In this document: positions 33,787 through 45,917 of the stretch, in pieces
Layout of the letters: every line of letters begins with the position of its first letter
Position numbering within the stretch: the first letter of the stretch is position 1
NCBI RefSeq assembly: GCF_902809835.1
Contig: NZ_CADDWM010000012.1
Coordinates: 310,708 to 374,707 of the forward strand
Reading direction: 5' to 3'
DNA: 64,000 nucleotides
Origin: Agromyces sp. Marseille-P2726
GTDB taxonomy: Bacteria; Actinomycetota; Actinomycetes; Actinomycetales; Microbacteriaceae
Translations under genes and position numbers: made by a program
The notes under the pieces: generated by a model
The model's database searches: none
The model's input: the letters and a program-made list of their open reading frames with translations, nothing else
Told to the model about the DNA's origin: nothing

Positions 33787-34437
33787 TCAGGGCGCCGCGC
33801 GCTCCGACGCCTCGGGGCCTGACGAGATCGCCGTCCAGGCGGTCCATGCGCCGCTCGACGCCTCGAGCTCATCGACGAGCGCGAGTCCCCGTCGAGCCCA
33901 CTCGATCTCGCCGCGCGCGCGGTCGACGAGCCCCTCGTACGCGAACCGCTTGAACGCGATCGTCCGTTCGTGCTGCTCGGGCGGAGTGGCGACCAGACGG
34001 CGCACGAGCATCGGGTTGTCGACCGCGTCGATGCGCCGCAACTCGCCCTCCCACTGCTCGAGCTCGCCCTGCCACTGTTCCACGTGGGAACGAAGGAACT
34101 CGCGAGCCGCCTCAGGCGTGGTCGTCTCGAGGTACGCCGCCCGCAGGTGGGCGGGGTCGCGCACACGCGAGTACTCGAGGGGCGACTCCATCCAGTCGAG
34201 AAAGGCGCGGTCACCGGCCTCGGTCACGTGGTAGACGCGCCTGGTGCCGCGTTCGCCGCGCACCTGCTCTTCGCCCCGGATGAGGCCCGCGGCCTCCATC
34301 TTGCGCAGCTCGGGATAGATCTGCGAATCGGGAGCATGCCAGACGTGCCCGACCGAGACGGAGAACTGCTTCTGCAGCTCGTATCCCGAGAGGGGTCCGA
34401 CGCGAAGGAGCGCGAGCAGTGCGTTTCGCAGGCTCAT
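33787..34437 (-). CDS. PadR-family transcriptional regulator
   Basis: The product is 216 residues. The PadR winged helix is at the N-terminus (LLRVGPLSGYELQKQFSVSVGHVWHAPDSQIYPELRKMEAAGLIRGEE). A long C-terminal helical dimerisation domain follows (REFLRSHVEQWQGELEQWEGELRRIDAVD). PadR proteins often repress phenolic-acid genes and bind palindromes with an 8-base spacer. It lies 76 bases downstream of the first LigM-like gene on the same strand and converges with the cytochrome gene. A role in the methoxy-aromatic island is plausible but not shown. Confidence 0.88.
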   Translation of the reverse strand: MSLRNALLALLRVGPLSGYELQKQFSVSVGHVWHAPDSQIYPELRKMEAAGLIRGEEQVRGERGTRRVYHVTEAGDRAFLDWMESPLEYSRVRDPAHLRAAYLETTTPEAAREFLRSHVEQWQGELEQWEGELRRIDAVDNPMLVRRLVATPPEQHERTIAFKRFAYEGLVDRARGEIEWARRGLALVDELEASSGAWTAWTAISSGPEASERAAP

Positions 34438-34513
34438 ACTCGCGCTCCTCCGGCGTTGGACGTGGCGAGGGGCGACCAGAACTGGCCGTCAGCCCCCGGG
34501 GTCAATCTAGCAA

Positions 34514-36879
<2,366 letters not shown>

Positions 36880-36889
36880 CGTCGTGGCC

Positions 36890-37765
36890 TCACGCCTGCG
36901 CCGCGGTGAACTGGCGCACCCAGTCGGAGGTCGCGAGCAGTCCGCCGAACGTGTAGAAGTGCAGTCCGACGCGCCCGGAGCTCGGGTCTTCGGCGAGGAG
37001 CGAGGCGAGGTCGGTCACGAACCGGTCGGGCCCCGCGGTGCCCATGAGGTTGGTGAGCGAGAAGCCGTACTTCTTGACGATCATCGCGTTCGCACCGACA
37101 CCGAACCGGCGCGCGAACCCGAGCAGACGCTTGATGCCGGCCGGACCGGGCGTGCCGACGCGGATCTGCGTGTCGATGCCGCGCGCGCGGACCGCGTCGA
37201 TCCAGGACATGACCGGGTCGGTGTCGAAGGCGAACTGGGTCAGGATGACGGCGTCGAGGCCCTGCTCCTTCAACGCGGCCGACTTGTCTTCGAGGTGACG
37301 CCACAGGACGTCGTCGGCGATGTCGGGGTGGCCCTCGGGGTAGCCCGCGATGGACACCTCGCGCACCCCGTACTTCTGCAGGACGCCGGAGCGGATCACC
37401 GACAGCGAGTCGGGGTACGGGCCCTCGGGCGTGGCCGGGTCGCCGCCGACGGAGAAGACGTGCTCGGTCGCGCCGACCTCCTGCAGGCGGCCGAGGAACT
37501 CCTCGAGCTGCTGCTGCGACCCGATGCGACGGGCCGAGATGTGGGGGACCGGCACGAAGCCGAGGTCGCGCACCGCCTTGGCGGCGGCGACTCGCATCTC
37601 GAGGTCCTCGTTGCCGAGGAAGGTGACGTTGATCTTCGTGCCCTGCGGGATGCTGTCTTTCGCCTCGATGAGACCGGGGATGTCCTTGCCGGTCATCTCC
37701 AGAGAGAAGTCATCGACGAGCTGGAGGGCGGCCTCGCGATTGGGCGCGGGCGTGGTTCTGGTCAC
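36890..37765 (-). CDS. metF: Methylenetetrahydrofolate reductase (MetF-like)
   Basis: The product is 291 residues with a MetF TIM-barrel pattern (VPVPHISARRIGSQQQLEEFLGRLQEVGATEHVFSVGGDPATPEGPYPDSL, VSIAGYPEGHPDIAD, LTQFAFDTDPVMSWID). MetF enzymes use FAD and interconvert 5-methyl- and 5,10-methylene-THF. Beside LigM-type genes it most likely runs in the oxidising direction on the methyl-THF made by demethylation, as inferred for Sphingobium SYK-6 where ligM is linked to metF. A TACCT-N8-AGGGA palindrome lies 58 bases upstream. Confidence 0.88.
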   Translation of the reverse strand: MTRTTPAPNREAALQLVDDFSLEMTGKDIPGLIEAKDSIPQGTKINVTFLGNEDLEMRVAAAKAVRDLGFVPVPHISARRIGSQQQLEEFLGRLQEVGATEHVFSVGGDPATPEGPYPDSLSVIRSGVLQKYGVREVSIAGYPEGHPDIADDVLWRHLEDKSAALKEQGLDAVILTQFAFDTDPVMSWIDAVRARGIDTQIRVGTPGPAGIKRLLGFARRFGVGANAMIVKKYGFSLTNLMGTAGPDRFVTDLASLLAEDPSSGRVGLHFYTFGGLLATSDWVRQFTAAQA

Positions 37766-37822
37766 TGATCGAAGTCCTTTCCCGCTCAGGGCGGAGCGCT
37801 GCGGTGCGCCTGCTCCCCACTT

Positions 37823-37855
37823 TACCTATCCCAATAGGGACTGTCCATAGGTATC
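37823..37855. promoter_or_regulatory. TACCT-N8-AGGGA operator candidate upstream of metF-like
   Basis: TACCTATCCCAATAGGGA (37823-37840) is followed by an inverted half-site CCATAGGTATC (37845-37855). The same 18-base layout recurs at 44434 and 47300, each time before genes of the O-demethylation island. It lies in the 88-base gap between the MFS gene's stop and the metF-like start and suggests a separate promoter for metF-purU-ligM. Confidence 0.6.
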
Positions 37856-39125
37856 AGAAAAGTTTCCCGCTTCGTTCACGGGCTCCGGCGACTCCGGATT
37901 CGACATGCCGGTTGCGTCCGACGAACCCGCCGACGGTCACCTGCACCACGAGCGTGAACACGACGAGCAGGAACGGCGCGAGCCATCCGCCGGTGAGGCT
38001 CAACAGGCCGCCGAAGGCGACGGGCCCGATGGCCGCGATCGCGTACCCGCCCGACTGCGCCATGCCCGAGAGTCGCCCTGCCGCGACGGCCGAGCGGGCG
38101 CGCAGCCCGAACAGCGTGAAGGTCATCGAGAGGGAGGCGCCGCTCGCGAGTCCGCAGATGAGGACCCAGCCGATGAAGAAGGCGGGAACGGTGATGAGTC
38201 CCGTCACCCCGATGATGCCCACCACCGGGATGAGCGCGGGCGTCCAGCGGGCGAGGCCGGGGGCGCGCAGCAGGAACGGGACGCTGAGCGACCCGATCAG
38301 CGAGCACACCTGCAGCAGCATCACGTCGATTCCGGCGACCACCTCGGAGCGACCGAGCGTGAGCGCGAACGGGGCGAGCCACGTGATGAGCATGTAGAAC
38401 CACATCGCCTGCGCACCCATGTAGATGAGCACGAGCCACGCGACCGGGTCGCCCCACATGCCGGCACGGCTCGTCGGTGCTTCGACCTGGTCGACGGGAA
38501 CCGGTTCCCGTTCCCGGCGCCGGTCGGCGGCTCCACGACGCGTCAGGAGGTGCGCTCCCCAGGCGGCGATCGCCAGCGTCACGAGCGAACCCGACCATAG
38601 GAGCGCCCACCGCCATCCGATCTCGTCGCCGTCGACGACGATGTGCGAGATGGGCACCACCACGCCCGAGGCGAGGGCACCCGTGCCCGCGAGGAACGCG
38701 GTGAACAACCCGGTCATCCCGGCGACGCGATCGCTGAAGTCGCGTCGGATCACGGCCGGCAGCAGCACGTTCACGATGGCGAGGGATGCCCCGATCAGCA
38801 CGGTGCCCGCCCAGAGGTTCACGGGCGAGCCCGGCAGCGATCGCCACACCGTTCCGGCGGCGAGGGCGATGAGCGACCACAGCACGGTCTGCGACATGCC
38901 GAGTCGCGTGCTCATGCCGTGCGCCAGCGGAGAGACGACGGCGAACGCGATCAGGGGGATGGCCGCGAGCAGGCCCAGCGCCGCCTCGGTCGTGCCCAGG
39001 TCGTCGGCGATCTGCGCGAGCAGCGGGCCGACGCCCGCGATCGACGCGCGCAGGTTCGCGGCGATGATGAGGACGGCGACGGCAAGGAGGAGGCGCGGAT
39101 GCCGCACCGCTACCGGTGCCGGCAT
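37854..39125 (-). CDS. MFS transporter, CynX/NimT-like
   Basis: The product is 423 residues from the ATG at 39125 with AGGAGG upstream. About twelve hydrophobic helices are visible, starting LLLAVAVLIIAANLRASIAGVGPLLAQIADDLG, which is typical of the CynX/NimT family (NLR motif in helix 1). A loop with charged residues (RRGAADRRREREPVPVDQ) separates the halves. Members export or import small anions and organic acids. Between aldehyde dehydrogenase and metF-like on one strand it may import an aromatic acid or export a pathway product. Confidence 0.85.
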   Translation of the reverse strand: MPAPVAVRHPRLLLAVAVLIIAANLRASIAGVGPLLAQIADDLGTTEAALGLLAAIPLIAFAVVSPLAHGMSTRLGMSQTVLWSLIALAAGTVWRSLPGSPVNLWAGTVLIGASLAIVNVLLPAVIRRDFSDRVAGMTGLFTAFLAGTGALASGVVVPISHIVVDGDEIGWRWALLWSGSLVTLAIAAWGAHLLTRRGAADRRREREPVPVDQVEAPTSRAGMWGDPVAWLVLIYMGAQAMWFYMLITWLAPFALTLGRSEVVAGIDVMLLQVCSLIGSLSVPFLLRAPGLARWTPALIPVVGIIGVTGLITVPAFFIGWVLICGLASGASLSMTFTLFGLRARSAVAAGRLSGMAQSGGYAIAAIGPVAFGGLLSLTGGWLAPFLLVVFTLVVQVTVGGFVGRNRHVESGVAGARERSGKLF

Positions 39126-39166
39126 CCGCGCCTCCTGACGCTGGACTCGCTCGCTGATCGGAATCC

Positions 39167-40741
39167 TCAGTGCGCCATCGCGGCCAGTGCGTCGGCGTCG
39201 AGGTGGGCGATCGATCGGGTGTCCTGGAACGCCCGCACGCCCTCGATGCCCTGCTCGCGCCCGAACCCGGACTGCTTCATGCCCCCGAACGGAGCCCGCA
39301 GGTCGAGTCGGGTCGCGCCGTGGTCGTTGACCCAGACGTAACCGCAGACGAGCTGTGCACCCACGCGGTTCGCGGAATCGCGATCGGCGGTCCACACCGA
39401 CCCGCAGAGACCGCTCCACGTGTCGTTCGCGGCAGCGATCGCCTCCTCCTCCGAGTCGAACGGGATGATGGGGATCACCGGTCCGAACTGCTCCTGGGTG
39501 ACGACGCGGAGCGACGGGTCGGGGTCGATCACCAGCGCAGGGCGCAGGAAGTTGCCGCCCTGGAGCTCGGGGTCGGACGGCAGCGTTCCGAACTCGCGCA
39601 CGTCGGCTCCGGCATCCTTCGCCTCCTGGATGATGTCCTCGACGAACGCCTTCTGCGCCGACTGGTGCAGCGGCCCCATCGTCGTGCCCTCGTCGAGGCC
39701 GTAGCCGAGCACGGCCTGCTCGAGCCGCTTCGAGAGCCCGGCCACGAGCTCGTCCATGCGGGAACGGTGCACGTACACGCGCTTCGCGTTCATGCAGATC
39801 TGGCCGGTCGTGTCGAAGATCGCCGCGTACAGCCGGTCGAGGTGGGCGTCGTCGAGAATCGCGTCCTCGAGGAAGACGGCGGCGTCGTTCCCGCCGAGCT
39901 CGAGGGTCACTCGGGTGAGCGCCTTCGAGGCCATCTCCATGATGCGCTTGCCGCCGTTGACGCTGCCGGTGAAGCAGACCTTGGCGATGTCGGGGCTCTG
40001 GATCAGCGCCGACATGTTGGCGTCGGTGCCGGTCACGACGTTGAGCACGCCGGGCGGCAGCTTCTCGGCCACGCGCTGCACCACGCGAGTCGTCGCGAGC
40101 GGCGTCGAGGGCGGCGGCTTCACGATCGCCGTGTTGCCGGCGAGCAGGGCGTGCGGCAGGGATGCGCCGAGGATCGCGATCGGCCAGTTGAACGGCACGA
40201 TGATGGTCACCGGTCCGATGGACTGGTACGCCACCTCGGTCGTCACCGGGATCTGCCCGGGCACGACGGGAAGCGTCTTGCCCCCGTCGACCTCGTCGGC
40301 GAGCATCAGCGCGAGATTCCACCGGATCTCGAAGACGAGGGCGTCGACCCACGCCTCCATCCGGATCTTGCCGTTCTCCTGCGAGAGGATCGCGGCATCC
40401 GTGTCGCGGTCGTCGGCGATGCCCGCGATCGCGTCGGCCATCTTCGCGGCCCGCTCCTGCGCGCTCAACGCGGACCACGCCGGGTACGCCGCCCTGGCCG
40501 CGGCGATGGCATCGGCGACATCCGCCTCGGACGCGGACGCGGCCTCGCCGACGGTGACGCCCGGCTTGCCCGGGTCGGCGACCGTCAGCACCTCATCGGT
40601 GAAGCGTTCCTCGCCACCGATGTACAAGCCGGTCCGCACTCGGGTCGAGGTCTGCACGCCGCCCGTGGCCTGCGTACCCGTATCGGCTGCGGTGCCGGAT
40701 GCGGCATCCGTGCTGACCACAGCGTTCTCCATGTCGCTCAT
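39167..40741 (-). CDS. NAD(P)-dependent aldehyde dehydrogenase
   Basis: The product is 524 residues from the ATG at 40741 (GAGGTGGGG upstream). ALDH motifs are all present: VPFNWPIAILGASLPHALLAGNTAIVKPPPSTPLATTRV, VCFTGSVNGGKRIM, the catalytic Glu in LELGGNDAAVF, the catalytic Cys316 in TTGQICMNAKRVYV, and FGPVIPIIPFDSEEEAI. In this neighbourhood an aromatic aldehyde (vanillin or syringaldehyde type) or the semialdehyde made by ring cleavage is the likeliest substrate. It lies 96 bases after the dioxygenase and 41 before the MFS gene. Confidence 0.88.
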   Translation of the reverse strand: MSDMENAVVSTDAASGTAADTGTQATGGVQTSTRVRTGLYIGGEERFTDEVLTVADPGKPGVTVGEAASASEADVADAIAAARAAYPAWSALSAQERAAKMADAIAGIADDRDTDAAILSQENGKIRMEAWVDALVFEIRWNLALMLADEVDGGKTLPVVPGQIPVTTEVAYQSIGPVTIIVPFNWPIAILGASLPHALLAGNTAIVKPPPSTPLATTRVVQRVAEKLPPGVLNVVTGTDANMSALIQSPDIAKVCFTGSVNGGKRIMEMASKALTRVTLELGGNDAAVFLEDAILDDAHLDRLYAAIFDTTGQICMNAKRVYVHRSRMDELVAGLSKRLEQAVLGYGLDEGTTMGPLHQSAQKAFVEDIIQEAKDAGADVREFGTLPSDPELQGGNFLRPALVIDPDPSLRVVTQEQFGPVIPIIPFDSEEEAIAAANDTWSGLCGSVWTADRDSANRVGAQLVCGYVWVNDHGATRLDLRAPFGGMKQSGFGREQGIEGVRAFQDTRSIAHLDADALAAMAH

Positions 40742-40837
40742 GCGACTCCCCACCTCTCTGTGCTCGGGATCATGCTGTCTCCAGTCCATCACGGTTCCGG
40801 TCGGGCGGAACCGGTTCGGTGCAGATCGTCTGTTCCG

Positions 40838-41791
40838 CTACTTCTTCACGATCGGCGTGCCGTGCGTGTGGAACGTCTCGATCGTCTTCATGCCCCAGGC
40901 CTGGCCCTTCTTGCGCTCCTCCTGCGTCCACTCGACGACCGGGGAATCGGGATCGAGCAGCAGCCGTGCGCCGGCGTTGGCCAACTCGATGCGGTTGCCA
41001 CCGGGCTCCCAGACATAGAGGAAGAAGGTCTGGTTGATGGCGTGCTTGTGCGGGCCGGACTCGATGTGGATGCCGTTCTCGAGGAAGATGTCGGCGGCCT
41101 TGAGGATGTCCTCCCGGGTGTCGGGCGCGAAGGCGATGTGGTGCAGGCGGTTGCCGTGCTTTAGCCCGGCGGCGGAGTAGACGATGTCGTACGGCTTGTT
41201 GTTGAAGTGGAACCACCACGCCGCGAACCCGCCCTCGTCGAGAGCGATGCGCTCGCTCTCGCGGCCCTGGAGCGCCTTCGCCACGAATTCGCCGTTCGCC
41301 ACGACGTCTTTCGCGAGGTAGTTGATGTGGTCGAGACGGCGGGCGTTGACGCCGCGGCCGGGGAACGCCGACGCCTGGTTCTTCAGGGCCGGCTTGTCGT
41401 CGGTGGCGACGTAGCGCTCGCTCTCGTAGTAGATGCCCATGGTGTGGCCGTCGGGGTCCTGGAACATGTAGGTCGGTCCGGTGCCGACTTCGCCGTCGAC
41501 CCATCCGGTTCCCAGGCCCATCTTCTCGATCGCCGCGACCCGGCGCTCGAGCGCCTCCTGGCTGGTCGTTCGGAACGTCGTGCGGCCGACTCCGGCGTCA
41601 TCGGCGGCGGTGAGCTTGATCGTGTAGAGCTGGTACTCGTCCCAGGTGCGGAGGAACACCGAGTCGCCCTCCTCTGCGACGACGCGCATCGCGAGCAGGT
41701 CGCGGAAGAACCAGAGGCTCTCGTCGAAGGTGGGCGTCAGCAGCTCGACGTTGCCGAGATGCGCGACGTCGAACGAGGTGTACTCGGTCAT
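40838..41791 (-). CDS. Type I extradiol (VOC) ring-cleavage dioxygenase, catechol 2,3-dioxygenase-like
   Basis: The product is 317 residues, two VOC modules. Metal ligands inferred by pattern are His155 (RRLDHINYL), His217/218 (NRLHHIAFAPD) and Glu269 (GGNRIELANAG), close to the His153/His214/Glu265 set of XylE. The C-terminal MKTIETFHTHGTP is typical. These Fe(II) enzymes open catechol rings next to the diol. Downstream genes for oxalomesaconate handling imply a carboxylated trihydroxy or methoxy-dihydroxy substrate (gallate, methylgallate or protocatechuate). That would be unusual, since known gallate dioxygenases are type II (LigAB fold). Confidence 0.82.
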   Translation of the reverse strand: MTEYTSFDVAHLGNVELLTPTFDESLWFFRDLLAMRVVAEEGDSVFLRTWDEYQLYTIKLTAADDAGVGRTTFRTTSQEALERRVAAIEKMGLGTGWVDGEVGTGPTYMFQDPDGHTMGIYYESERYVATDDKPALKNQASAFPGRGVNARRLDHINYLAKDVVANGEFVAKALQGRESERIALDEGGFAAWWFHFNNKPYDIVYSAAGLKHGNRLHHIAFAPDTREDILKAADIFLENGIHIESGPHKHAINQTFFLYVWEPGGNRIELANAGARLLLDPDSPVVEWTQEERKKGQAWGMKTIETFHTHGTPIVKK

Positions 41792-41837
41792 TTCGAATGG
41801 TCCTCTCTGGATGAGGGTCGGGATCTGCGTTCGAGCA

Positions 41838-42914
41838 TCAGAGGCGGGGTCGGGGGAAGACGAGACCGTCGAAGATCTTGCGTGCGGTACGCAGCGAGGT
41901 CGACGTTCCGCGCCACACGCCGTCGTCTCCCCGGTCCACTCGGATTCGCGCCGGAAAGGAGCCCGTCGGGTGCTCGATCCGGTACGGGCCCGTCTCGGGG
42001 ATCTGTGCGAAGTCGTGGCCCACGGCGCCCGGCATGGTCACCCCGGCAGCCACGGATGCCGCCATCAGGACTCCGATCGAGGAGTGCACCCGTGTGGGGA
42101 TGAAGCCGCGCGTGCCGACGACGCCGCCGTCTCGCGGCGGTGAGAGCAGGAACATCTTCGGAACGGTCTGCTCGGCCACGTCGCCCAGGCCCATCATCCG
42201 CCCGGCCTCCAGGCGGATCGCCTCGATCGCGCTGCGAAGATCGGGGCGGGACTCGAGGTCCTCAGGGGACTCATCGCCGGCGACGCCGAACTCGTCCGCA
42301 CGCAGCAGCACCACCGGCATCCCGTTGTCTACGAGGGTCGCACGGTGCCCGGCGATCTCGTCGGCCACGTTGCCGGTGGGCAGCAGCGGCTTGTCGCCTG
42401 CCGCCATCTCGACGTCGATGTGGCATGCGGTGCCCGGGACGCCGTCGATCGAGGCGTCGCCGTCGTAGTCGGGACGGCCGCCGGATGTGGCGAACGTCGC
42501 CGTGGCGACATCCCCGGTGTTCAGCAGCCGGATGCGGACGGCCGTCGTCGAGTCACCGGCGGGCACGAGGCCGCGCTCGACCGCGAACGGTCCGACACCC
42601 GCGAGCAGATTGCCGCACGTCTGCTTGGTGCTCACCGAGGGCTGATCGACGACGACCTGCAGGAACAGGTAGTCCACATCGATGTCGGGGTCGTCGGAAC
42701 GGGAGACGATGGCGACCTTGCTGGTGAGCGGGTGCGCCCCGCCCAACCCGTCGATCTGCTTGGGGTCGGGGCTCCCCATGATGCGCAGCAGCAGGTCGTC
42801 TCGTTCGAGCACGTCGGTCGGAACATGCTCCGGAAGGAAGTACGCGCCCTTGGAGGTCCCTCCGCGCATGAGCATGCACGGGATGCCGTCGCGAACAGGA
42901 TCAGCGGCGGCCAT
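41838..42914 (-). CDS. galD: PrpF-family tautomerase, GalD-like (4-oxalomesaconate tautomerase)
   Basis: The product is 358 residues from the ATG at 42914, which overlaps the previous gene by 14 bases. The PrpF/diaminopimelate-epimerase fold shows IPCMLMRGGTSKGAYFLPEHVP at the N-terminus, KQTCGNLLAGVGPFAVERGLV (family Cys) and GKL-type later motifs. GalD of gallate catabolism (about 360 residues) isomerises the keto and enol forms of 4-oxalomesaconate. Adjacent hydratase and aldolase genes make this the best reading within PrpF. An aconitate isomerase role is the alternative. Confidence 0.78.
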   Translation of the reverse strand: MAAADPVRDGIPCMLMRGGTSKGAYFLPEHVPTDVLERDDLLLRIMGSPDPKQIDGLGGAHPLTSKVAIVSRSDDPDIDVDYLFLQVVVDQPSVSTKQTCGNLLAGVGPFAVERGLVPAGDSTTAVRIRLLNTGDVATATFATSGGRPDYDGDASIDGVPGTACHIDVEMAAGDKPLLPTGNVADEIAGHRATLVDNGMPVVLLRADEFGVAGDESPEDLESRPDLRSAIEAIRLEAGRMMGLGDVAEQTVPKMFLLSPPRDGGVVGTRGFIPTRVHSSIGVLMAASVAAGVTMPGAVGHDFAQIPETGPYRIEHPTGSFPARIRVDRGDDGVWRGTSTSLRTARKIFDGLVFPRPRL

Positions 42915-43605
42915 CGTCGTATTCCGCCTGCGTGAGGTACCGCACGCCGAGGCCATCGAGCACCGGCCGGAGCCCGTTGACATCCATCGAGATCTCGCCG
43001 GCCTCGTAGCGTGCGCGGTTCGCGGCCTCGCGCTCGGAACGCGAGCGCGCCGCGTCGAGGGCCGCTGCGGCACGCTCCCGCGGCACGATGGTCACGCCGT
43101 CGTCATCGGCGACGACCACATCGCCCGGGTTCACCACGACACCGTCGAGGATCACCGGCACGTTGACCGAACCGGCGGTGTCCTTCACGGTGCCCTCGGC
43201 GCTGACATGCGCGGTCCAGACCGGGAACCCCATGTCTCGCAGTTCCCTGGTGTCGCGCACACCGCCCGACGTCACATAGGCTCGGACGCCGCGCACCTGC
43301 ATCTGGGTCGCCATCAGCTCGCCGATGAAGCCGAACGCGGAGTCGGTCGTCGGCACGACGACGATCACGTCCCCGGCCGCGGCCTGCTCGATCGCCACGT
43401 GAACCATGAGGTTGTCGCCCGGCGCAGTCAGCACGGTCACCGCCGTGCCGGATACGGCCGCACCCTGCTGGATCGGCCGGATGCGCGGGCCGGCGTAGCC
43501 GATCCGACCCAGTGCCTCGTGCACCGTCGCCGAGCCGAACTCGCCGAGGGCGTCGACGACATCGCGCTCGGCTCGCGCGATGTCGGTGACGACGATGCCG
43601 CTCAT
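42901..43605 (-). CDS. RraA-like 4-hydroxy-4-methyl/carboxy-2-oxoadipate aldolase (GalC/LigK-like)
   Basis: The product is 234 residues. The RraA/HMG-aldolase fold has FGSATVHEALGRIGYAGPRIRPIQQGAAVSGTAVTV, GFIGELMATQMQVRGVRAYVTSGGVRDTREL (catalytic Arg-Asp in GGVRD) and NPGDVVVADDDGVTIVPRE. LigK/GalC splits 4-carboxy-4-hydroxy-2-oxoadipate into pyruvate and oxaloacetate and also decarboxylates oxaloacetate. It overlaps both galB-like (4 bases) and galD-like (14 bases), so the three are translationally coupled. Confidence 0.82.
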   Translation of the reverse strand: MSGIVVTDIARAERDVVDALGEFGSATVHEALGRIGYAGPRIRPIQQGAAVSGTAVTVLTAPGDNLMVHVAIEQAAAGDVIVVVPTTDSAFGFIGELMATQMQVRGVRAYVTSGGVRDTRELRDMGFPVWTAHVSAEGTVKDTAGSVNVPVILDGVVVNPGDVVVADDDGVTIVPRERAAAALDAARSRSEREAANRARYEAGEISMDVNGLRPVLDGLGVRYLTQAEYDDGRR

Positions 43606-44351
43606 TCGAGGACGCTCGTCACCTGGGGGAAGTACCGCACATAGGCCTCACCCATGGTCTCGTGGGGCAGCCCGAGGTTGGGGCCGGCGTTGCGCTTCAC
43701 CTGCACGCCGCGGCGGATCGCGAGGTCGGTGTAGTACGACCACATGTGCTTCTGCGCCGGAAGGCACTCCATCGCCTTGCGCTTCGACGGGAAGGCGTCG
43801 GTGATGTCGAGGAGCACGTCGGGCTTGAAGTCGCACTGCTCGGGCTGGTGCGGCTCGAAGAAGAACACCGGCGGCGCGCCGATGATCTCGTCCTTCGAGG
43901 GCGAGGAGCCGTCGGCGTTGGCGACGCCGATCGCCTGTGCGAGCACCCGCGCCTCGAGGGCCATGCGGGCGGCGGCGGGGTGGTCGCCGTTGTAGGGGTC
44001 GGTCAGCGTGTGCGTCAGCACGACCGTGGGCTGCACGCGCCGGTACACGTCGACGAGCTGCGCCACCGCCTCGGGCGTCTCGCGCAGCGGGTAGTCGCCG
44101 AGGTCGAGGAACTCGATCTCGGCGCCCAGGGCGGATGCCGCGGCCTCCGCTTCCTCACGACGGATCCGCTTGATCTCGTCGAGGCTCTTGCCCTGCAGCC
44201 ACTGGCTGGCCGATTCGCCCCGCTCGCCGTACGAGAGGCAGACGACGACGGCTCGCTCCCCGCGGGCGGTGGCTGCGGCGATCGCGCCTCCGGCCCGCCA
44301 TACGAAGTCCCCCGCGTGTGCGCTCACGACCAGAAGGGTGTTCTCAGCCAA
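43602..44351 (-). CDS. galB: PIG-L/LmbE-family protein, GalB-like 4-oxalomesaconate hydratase
   Basis: The product is 249 residues from a TTG at 44351 with GTGAGGAG upstream. LmbE-family zinc motif variants are seen in LLVVSAHAGDFVWRAGGAI (usual PHPDD replaced by AHAGD) and THTLTDPYNGDHPAAARMAL. GalB of Pseudomonas putida is a hydratase of this family with zinc bound at similar positions and converts 4-oxalomesaconate to 4-carboxy-4-hydroxy-2-oxoadipate. Overlap with the aldolase gene supports this over a deacetylase role. It is the first gene of the minus-strand run, divergent from LigM-like 2. Confidence 0.8.
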   Translation of the reverse strand: MAENTLLVVSAHAGDFVWRAGGAIAAATARGERAVVVCLSYGERGESASQWLQGKSLDEIKRIRREEAEAAASALGAEIEFLDLGDYPLRETPEAVAQLVDVYRRVQPTVVLTHTLTDPYNGDHPAAARMALEARVLAQAIGVANADGSSPSKDEIIGAPPVFFFEPHQPEQCDFKPDVLLDITDAFPSKRKAMECLPAQKHMWSYYTDLAIRRGVQVKRNAGPNLGLPHETMGEAYVRYFPQVTSVLE

Positions 44352-44409
44352 AGCAGACTCCTCACTCTCGCCTGCCAGCGAACCATACCTCTGGTGTGTG
44401 GTCAAGATT

Positions 44410-44419
44410 TTGTCTACAA
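44410..44419. promoter_or_regulatory. TTGTnnACAA operator candidate (galB / LigM-like 2 divergent promoter)
   Basis: TTGTCTACAA is a perfect 4-2-4 inverted repeat of the kind bound by FCD-type GntR proteins (core GT-N2-AC). It lies between the divergent galB-like and LigM-like 2 starts. TTGTCT can also be read as a -35 box, 17 bases before ATACCT. Related sites occur at 48836, 53441 and 59280. Confidence 0.6.
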
Positions 44420-44433
44420 TCTTGGTTACCCGA

Positions 44434-44451
44434 TACCTATTGCCGTAGGGA
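44434..44451. promoter_or_regulatory. TACCT-N8-AGGGA operator candidate upstream of LigM-like 2
   Basis: TACCTATTGCCGTAGGGA matches the 37823 site at 13 of 18 positions including all ten arm bases. It overlaps a plausible -10 (TACCTA) 15 bases after the TTGTCTACAA element, so two regulators could act on this divergent promoter. Confidence 0.6.
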
Positions 44452-44465
44452 TGCTGGTTGCATAG

Positions 44466-45911
<1,446 letters not shown>

Positions 45912-45917
45912 ATCTTC

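Noticed and set aside
39126..40478. Long N-terminal extension of the MFS transporter
   Set aside because: The extension is the shadow of the aldehyde dehydrogenase gene; the ATG at 39125 has AGGAGG upstream and begins a proper first helix.
43602..44351. Sugar deacetylase (LmbE/MshB type, mycothiol pathway)
   Set aside because: The first zinc motif is altered and the gene overlaps aldolase and tautomerase genes, so a GalB-like hydratase fits better; not fully excluded.
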